This document shows, in pieces, positions 51,390 through 55,370 of a stretch of 55,370 nucleotides of DNA. Source of the stretch: Chara braunii. Its lineage: Eukaryota; Streptophyta; Charophyceae; Charales; Characeae. Position numbers and translations under genes: made by a program. The notes beneath the pieces are model-generated. The model had not been told where the DNA came from. It saw nothing but the letters and a program-made list of their open reading frames with translations, and did not search any database. Numbering within the stretch: position 1 is the first letter of the stretch; the number at the start of each line of letters is the position of its first letter. The stretch covers positions 2,246,688-2,302,057 of the forward strand of contig BFEA01000150.1 in assembly GCA_003427395.1 (NCBI GenBank), in the 5' to 3' direction.

Positions 51390-52155
51390 AGTCAAAGTAT
51401 AGAAAAAATAAGGAAAAGAAAAGACTAACTCAACTGCACAAAGAAAACCCCAAGTCAGCATAAAGGATTACCATCCGTTTCTGATCCAACCAAAAACTGT
51501 GGACTACAGTTTTACAATTTTCCCGAGCCCCTTCTATTCTGGGGGGCATCAGTCCGGTTGCTTATCACCGGCAAGCATGAGTACAAGGAACAGGGAACCA
51601 AAAAATTGCACCTTTTTTTTGATTTGTTTTTTGCACCAATTTTGTTTCGAACATTGGCTTCTTCTTACAAGCTTCCTATTATTTTCTGGTTCCCTCCATT
51701 CTATTTTTGGCTCCTTTTTCTTTCAAGGCTTTTATTTACTTTTTCTTTCAATGCTTTCCTTTGCTTCTAGAGTGCTCTCTTTCTTTCTTTTTGGTTGGGC
51801 AGCAATTTCTATCAGCTTCTCTTCCAGGTAAACCAGTGAGTGAAAAGGCGGAAAATCATTTAAGGACTAACTCAGAACGATATCTTTTTTTTTGGGGGGG
51901 GGTAAACCTACTGATGATGACAAGGATGATGATTATGTAAGATATTATATAGAAGGATGATGGCTTATATCCATAACACCTGACCTCACAATTTATGAGC
52001 ATCTCCTAGCTTCCCCTACGCGGACGCAACACTACAAAGACAAACTAAACCAGCCCAATACCCGCCATAGCTATCTTGTTCTCACTACCAGGACTAAACC
52101 CGGCCTCATAGGTAGACTTGGCAACGCCACTGGATTGCCTTCCTCCCTCGACAAC
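51390..52155. other. Anonymous sequence, no gene
   Basis: A Phe-rich frame at 51499-51831 is due to T-rich sequence. Nothing is recognised. Confidence 0.4.
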
Positions 52156-52159
52156 CAGG

Positions 52160-52452
52160 CCTCAAGCTCCTGCTACAAAACAGGTCACACAGGGCAAACG
52201 CCCCAGCACCGGCCAGTGTCGTTCTGGGATCAGCAAACCAAGAGCTCAGAACACCACTCTTAAACCACCAGTACTTGGGCACTGCGCGCCACGCCGGCCG
52301 CCCAAATCTCGAAGCAGCGCGGGCTGTCGATTCGATTTATCGACGGCCCGCCGGCCGCGGAAATCGCGTAGCGTTAACGCTAAGGCATCGCCCAAGTACT
52401 GGTGGTTTAACAGACATTGGCCAGGATTCGGCTATTCCTGAAATCCTGTTAT
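52160..52452 (+). repeat. Dispersed repeat, copy interrupted by a MITE
   Basis: This is the partner of 30577-30724, identical over the first ~90 bp. It is split at 52260 by a 151-bp TTAA-flanked MITE. After the MITE it resumes with CAGACATTGGCCAGGATTCG, matching AAACACCAGCCAGGATTCAG of the empty copy. Confidence 0.9.
52260..52410. mobile_element. TTAA-flanked MITE, copy 7 (151 bp)
   Basis: TTAA-ACCACCAGTACTTGGGC and GCCCAAGTACTGGTGGT-TTAA are perfect 17-bp inverted repeats. This is the best-defined copy, because a paralogous empty site is present at 30.67 kb. A solitary left end (TTAAACCACCGGTAGATGGC) lies at 52616. Confidence 0.9.
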
Positions 52453-52769
52453 GCACAAGGAATTCAATTGAAAGCAGGCCAGTAATTTTCTCCCGGCAAA
52501 GAAGACAGGCACTTCGCAGCCATGATGCCCCAGGGGTTTGGCCTCACCCATGCCAGTTTTTTTTTCAGGGACCAAGTTCGACTAACTGACAGCTAAGGGA
52601 CCGCATCAACCTATCTTAAACCACCGGTAGATGGCCCCAGCCAACTTGAGAATCATGGCTGAGCCTCTCCGATCCAAGGCTCAGGGCAACCGGACGAAAA
52701 TGTGTGGTGGCACCAACCAAAACTAAATCGAAAACGCCGCGCTGGCATTTTGGCAGAGCTTGGCACGCA

Positions 52770-52859
52770 GTGGGAATCCACCTCGTACAAAAGAGGCACG
52801 GATGTACTGCCACTGAATGCCGGATCAGGGAATCCACCTCGTACAAAAGAGGCACGGAT
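52770..52859. repeat. Direct repeat, 31 bp
   Basis: GGGAATCCACCTCGTACAAA then AGAGGCACGGAT occurs at about 52770 and 52828. The second copy ends exactly at the left TIR of the 587-bp element. Confidence 0.85.
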
Positions 52860-53445
52860 ATTATATGTTCCTTTGTCTACTGTCTACCACTGAGCCTCTC
52901 TTTTCCAATACCCATTATCCCCCACCCCTAGATTCTCAGAAACTGGCACGCAAGGGCCTACAAGGATCCCCCAGCGTTTTCAGTCCAGTAGGCCAAAGCT
53001 ATTCATAGGTGAACAGGGAGGGAGTGCAGAGGGTCGTTGGCCGGGCAACATGCAGTTTACCAGTAATGGTGGTGGTCCTATCCAGGAAACACGGGGCATC
53101 AGTGGGAACCAAAACCATGAAGAGGATTCTATGGAGTGCTCTCTGCCATTCTTACTCCGAACAGTAGACTGCATCTGCCATGCTTGCTCTGCAACTGTAC
53201 ACTTCGCAAGTGTAGAGATGGCTAGGGATATTCACACAGTTGTCAGAATAATGTGGAGGGGCAGTGGCAAATTTGACCAATGCAAATCTTCAAACAAAGT
53301 GCCCTTTACCAGAACACACCTTTTTATCGTGCAGGCAGCCAGATGCATCATCTGCAAAGGTACAGTGTGAAAGGCATATGAATATTACTTCATATGAATG
53401 TTGAAACTTCTTCTCCCAATACAGTAGACAAAGGAACATATAATA
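52859..53445. mobile_element. 587-bp element with perfect 25-bp TIRs
   Basis: TATTATATGTTCCTTTGTCT plus ACTGT at 52859-52883 is exactly complementary to 53421-53445. TA at both outer edges would fit a Tc1/mariner-type target duplication. The interior frame at 53050-53370 (106 codons) has no transposase features, so the element is non-autonomous. Confidence 0.7.
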
Positions 53446-53449
53446 TACA

Positions 53450-54790
53450 TAAGGTGCCTTGCAGGCGATAATGCCAAAGCTCTACAGGCTGTATGTCAGT
53501 CTGTGCCTCTTTGAACACACAAAAATTGAAACCAAATGTCTGGAGGAGTTAAAAAAGCTGAATCGAATAAATCGGAAAAAAGCGCACCAGTTCAGTGAGT
53601 GAATCATCAATTCAATCAAATTGAATTCTATCTGTCTTATACCATTCATCCAGGCATGGGGTGGCCTTAACCATCATTCTTACTCCGAAATTACTCTCCC
53701 TCCCTCCTCCCTCCCTCCCTCCCTCCCTCCCTCCTTACTTCCCTGCCTGCCTCACTCCTTCATGTACTTCCCTCAGGGACGTGGCTGATTCCTGTAATTG
53801 CCCTCACTCTTCTGAGTCCATAAGCGAGCAAGAAACCACATCATGACTAATGTGCTTTCTGGCAAACTATGAGACATATGACCAGCAAAAGGGGAAAGGA
53901 ACACGCTACGCACAAATTCTCTCGAGAGTCGAAACGATGGCTATAACCAGCCACCTGATCTGAAGCACTCATGCACCTGTCATTCGTCTAAATTCCTTGG
54001 TTTTCATTTACACTCATGGGTATGATTTTGGCACACATCGATAGGGTACGGATTCGAATATTGGAAAGGAAAAAGGCGACCAAATGTCAACCAGAAGGAG
54101 CCGTTGCGCCTTTGGCTCCACTCTGGCGATAGATCAGACGCGAAGCGTCTGCTCGAGTACAAATGCGGGTGCTGCCTCCAGCAAGCAGTTTCAGAGGAAC
54201 ACAATCAACAACAGGGTGCAAATCGTTATCTTTTTCAAGCTCTCTTACAAAGCATGTTTCATCCAATAGACCCCACCATCAACTAAACTGCGCTCTTTTT
54301 CCTTCCCTAAAAGACTGGTCTGTTCTTCTGTCCCGAAACTGTATTGCGTCGTTCTTTCTTAACTTGTTATACCTCACCACACAACAGTCTATCCAACTGT
54401 TTATTCTGTTTCCCTCCAAGGAAATGCAGGACCGTGAGGGAGAGGATAAAATAAACGCATTCAGGGCATTACCAAAGTTTTCAGCCATGCACAATCATGT
54501 AAAGGTTCGGCAATGGCGATGAAAAATCGTTGCACCACTCCGGCAACGAAAATTTCCAGAAAAAAAAAAATCAGGGATGTTGCTTAGGTTACTCATCAAG
54601 GATAACTAAAAAAAAACAAACGAAATGCTTTGGGCCATGAAAAAGCGCTGCACCAAACCAAACGCATTTTTCAATCGAAGTTGGTATGACCAAGGAGTGA
54701 CGTTTCAGGCTGGTCAAGCCCAGGGCAGTGTTTTGTTCAATTCCTAAACTGGTGGTTCAAGTAAAAAAAAAAAAAAGAAAAAAAAAAAAG
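53450..54790. other. Anonymous sequence with (CCCT)n
   Basis: A CCCT-rich microsatellite lies at 53697-53735. CATTCTTACTCCGAA occurs at 53146 and 53674. Frames at 54163-54522 are not convincing. Confidence 0.4.
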
Positions 54791-54794
54791 AAAC

Positions 54795-54895
54795 TGATGG
54801 GGCTAGCTCATTCGGTAAGGCATTTGAGTTTCCTTTGCGGTCAAAACGCTCCCGGGACCTCAAACGTGCCGCTATGCATCCCTGGTGCCCGACTG
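54795..54895 (+). repeat. tRNA-derived SINE, copy 1
   Basis: GGGGCTAGCTCATTCGGTAAG is a good A box. GGTCAAAACGCTCCCGGGAC then ACCTCAAACGTGCC follows as the decayed B-box region and body. It is preceded by an A-rich tract. Confidence 0.55.
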
Positions 54896-54911
54896 TGGGT
54901 GAACTGGCGGT

Positions 54912-55091
54912 TTAAACCACAAGTACACGGCCCCAGCCTTGCAGTCCGAAACTTGCCGCCACAAATGAAATGAGGTCAAACGCTGGGCCCGCCGTTGATA
55001 AATTCAATCGGCAGGCTCCATTTTCGTTTTGCGCCTCCCAAATTTGAGGTGTCAGACCCGCGGCCCAGGTGCCCATGTACTGGTGGTTTAA
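54912..55091. mobile_element. TTAA-flanked MITE, copy 8 (180 bp)
   Basis: TTAA-ACCACAAGTACACGGCCCC and GCCCATGTACTGGTGGT-TTAA. It lies between two copies of the tRNA-derived SINE. Confidence 0.75.
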
Positions 55092-55125
55092 AATTTAAAA
55101 AAAAGAACTAAAAAAGAGAACACCA

Positions 55126-55225
55126 GATGGGCCCTAGTGCGTCCACTAAGGCACTTGAGAGTTTCCTTTGATTCAAGACCCTCCCGAGACCTCACATGCG
55201 CCCCTATGCTAGTGCCTGACCATCT
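55126..55225 (+). repeat. tRNA-derived SINE, copy 2
   Basis: GATGGGCCCTAGTGCGTCCAC, AAGGCACTTGAGAGTTTCC, TTCAAGACCCTCCCGAGACC and TGCGCCCCTATGC align with copy 1 at 54795. TTCAAGACCCTCC is the B-box region. Confidence 0.55.
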
Positions 55226-55289
55226 GGAGATGGACAGCAGCAATCCGAGGCAGCAATAATAGGACCTTAGCCAAGGTTGTTAGGTGCTA

Positions 55290-55290
55290 G

Positions 55291-55370
<80 letters not shown>
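55290..55370. repeat. (CT)n microsatellite at the window end
   Basis: More than 80 bp of CT repeat, continuing past the window. It probably coincides with a contig edge. Confidence 0.95.

Overview
The window is nuclear DNA from a repeat-rich eukaryote. There is no operon structure, coding density is very low, and the sequence is dominated by short inverted-repeat (MITE-like) elements, snRNA- and tRNA-derived retrosequences, minisatellites, microsatellites and homopolymer tracts. The one convincing protein exon has an LSD1-like C-x2-C...C-x2-C zinc motif next to two membrane segments, and a plant-style AG/GTGAGT splice donor at its 3' end. This fits the green lineage; a charophyte alga such as Chara is a guess from general recollection, not something the sequence proves. 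The assembly is short-read: single Ns sit in homopolymers, and two Tn5/Nextera mosaic-end sequences remain, one of them a complete 38-bp mate-pair junction adapter.

Layout. 1-2.4 kb: tandem duplications, a two-hairpin element and TTAA-flanked MITEs. 2.4-5.4 kb: GC/CpG-rich unique sequence with a weak minus-strand frame and a tRNA-like promoter. 5.4-7.5 kb: AT-rich, then G-rich sequence without a gene. 7.5-12.3 kb: a cluster of U6 snRNA fragments, two-hairpin elements and long foldbacks. 12.3-16.5 kb: microsatellites and a polypyrimidine tract over 500 bp. 16.9-22 kb: two families of foldback MITEs, a near-complete U6 retrosequence and a near-perfect 28-bp-stem hairpin. 22-31 kb: mostly anonymous sequence with minisatellites, a hammerhead-like core, U6 remnants, GA-rich and CT microsatellites, and the adapter at 30.75 kb. 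31.2-33.6 kb: the only well-supported gene, on the minus strand. 33.9-36 kb: a U6 fragment running into poly-C with Ns, a two-hairpin element, a tRNA-like SINE and two foldback MITEs. 36-55.4 kb: single-copy-looking DNA with many 45-220 bp tandem duplications, more MITEs and a 587-bp element with perfect 25-bp terminal inverted repeats. It ends in tRNA-derived SINE copies and a CT tract.

The parts that may be new are a roughly 50-bp element predicted to fold into two adjacent hairpins (at least 12 copies, both orientations, several followed by A-tracts), its frequent proximity to truncated U6 snRNA sequences, and a natural filled-site/empty-site pair that records the insertion of one TTAA-flanked MITE. 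No autonomous transposon genes (reverse transcriptase, integrase, transposase) were recognised, so all mobile sequences here look non-autonomous.
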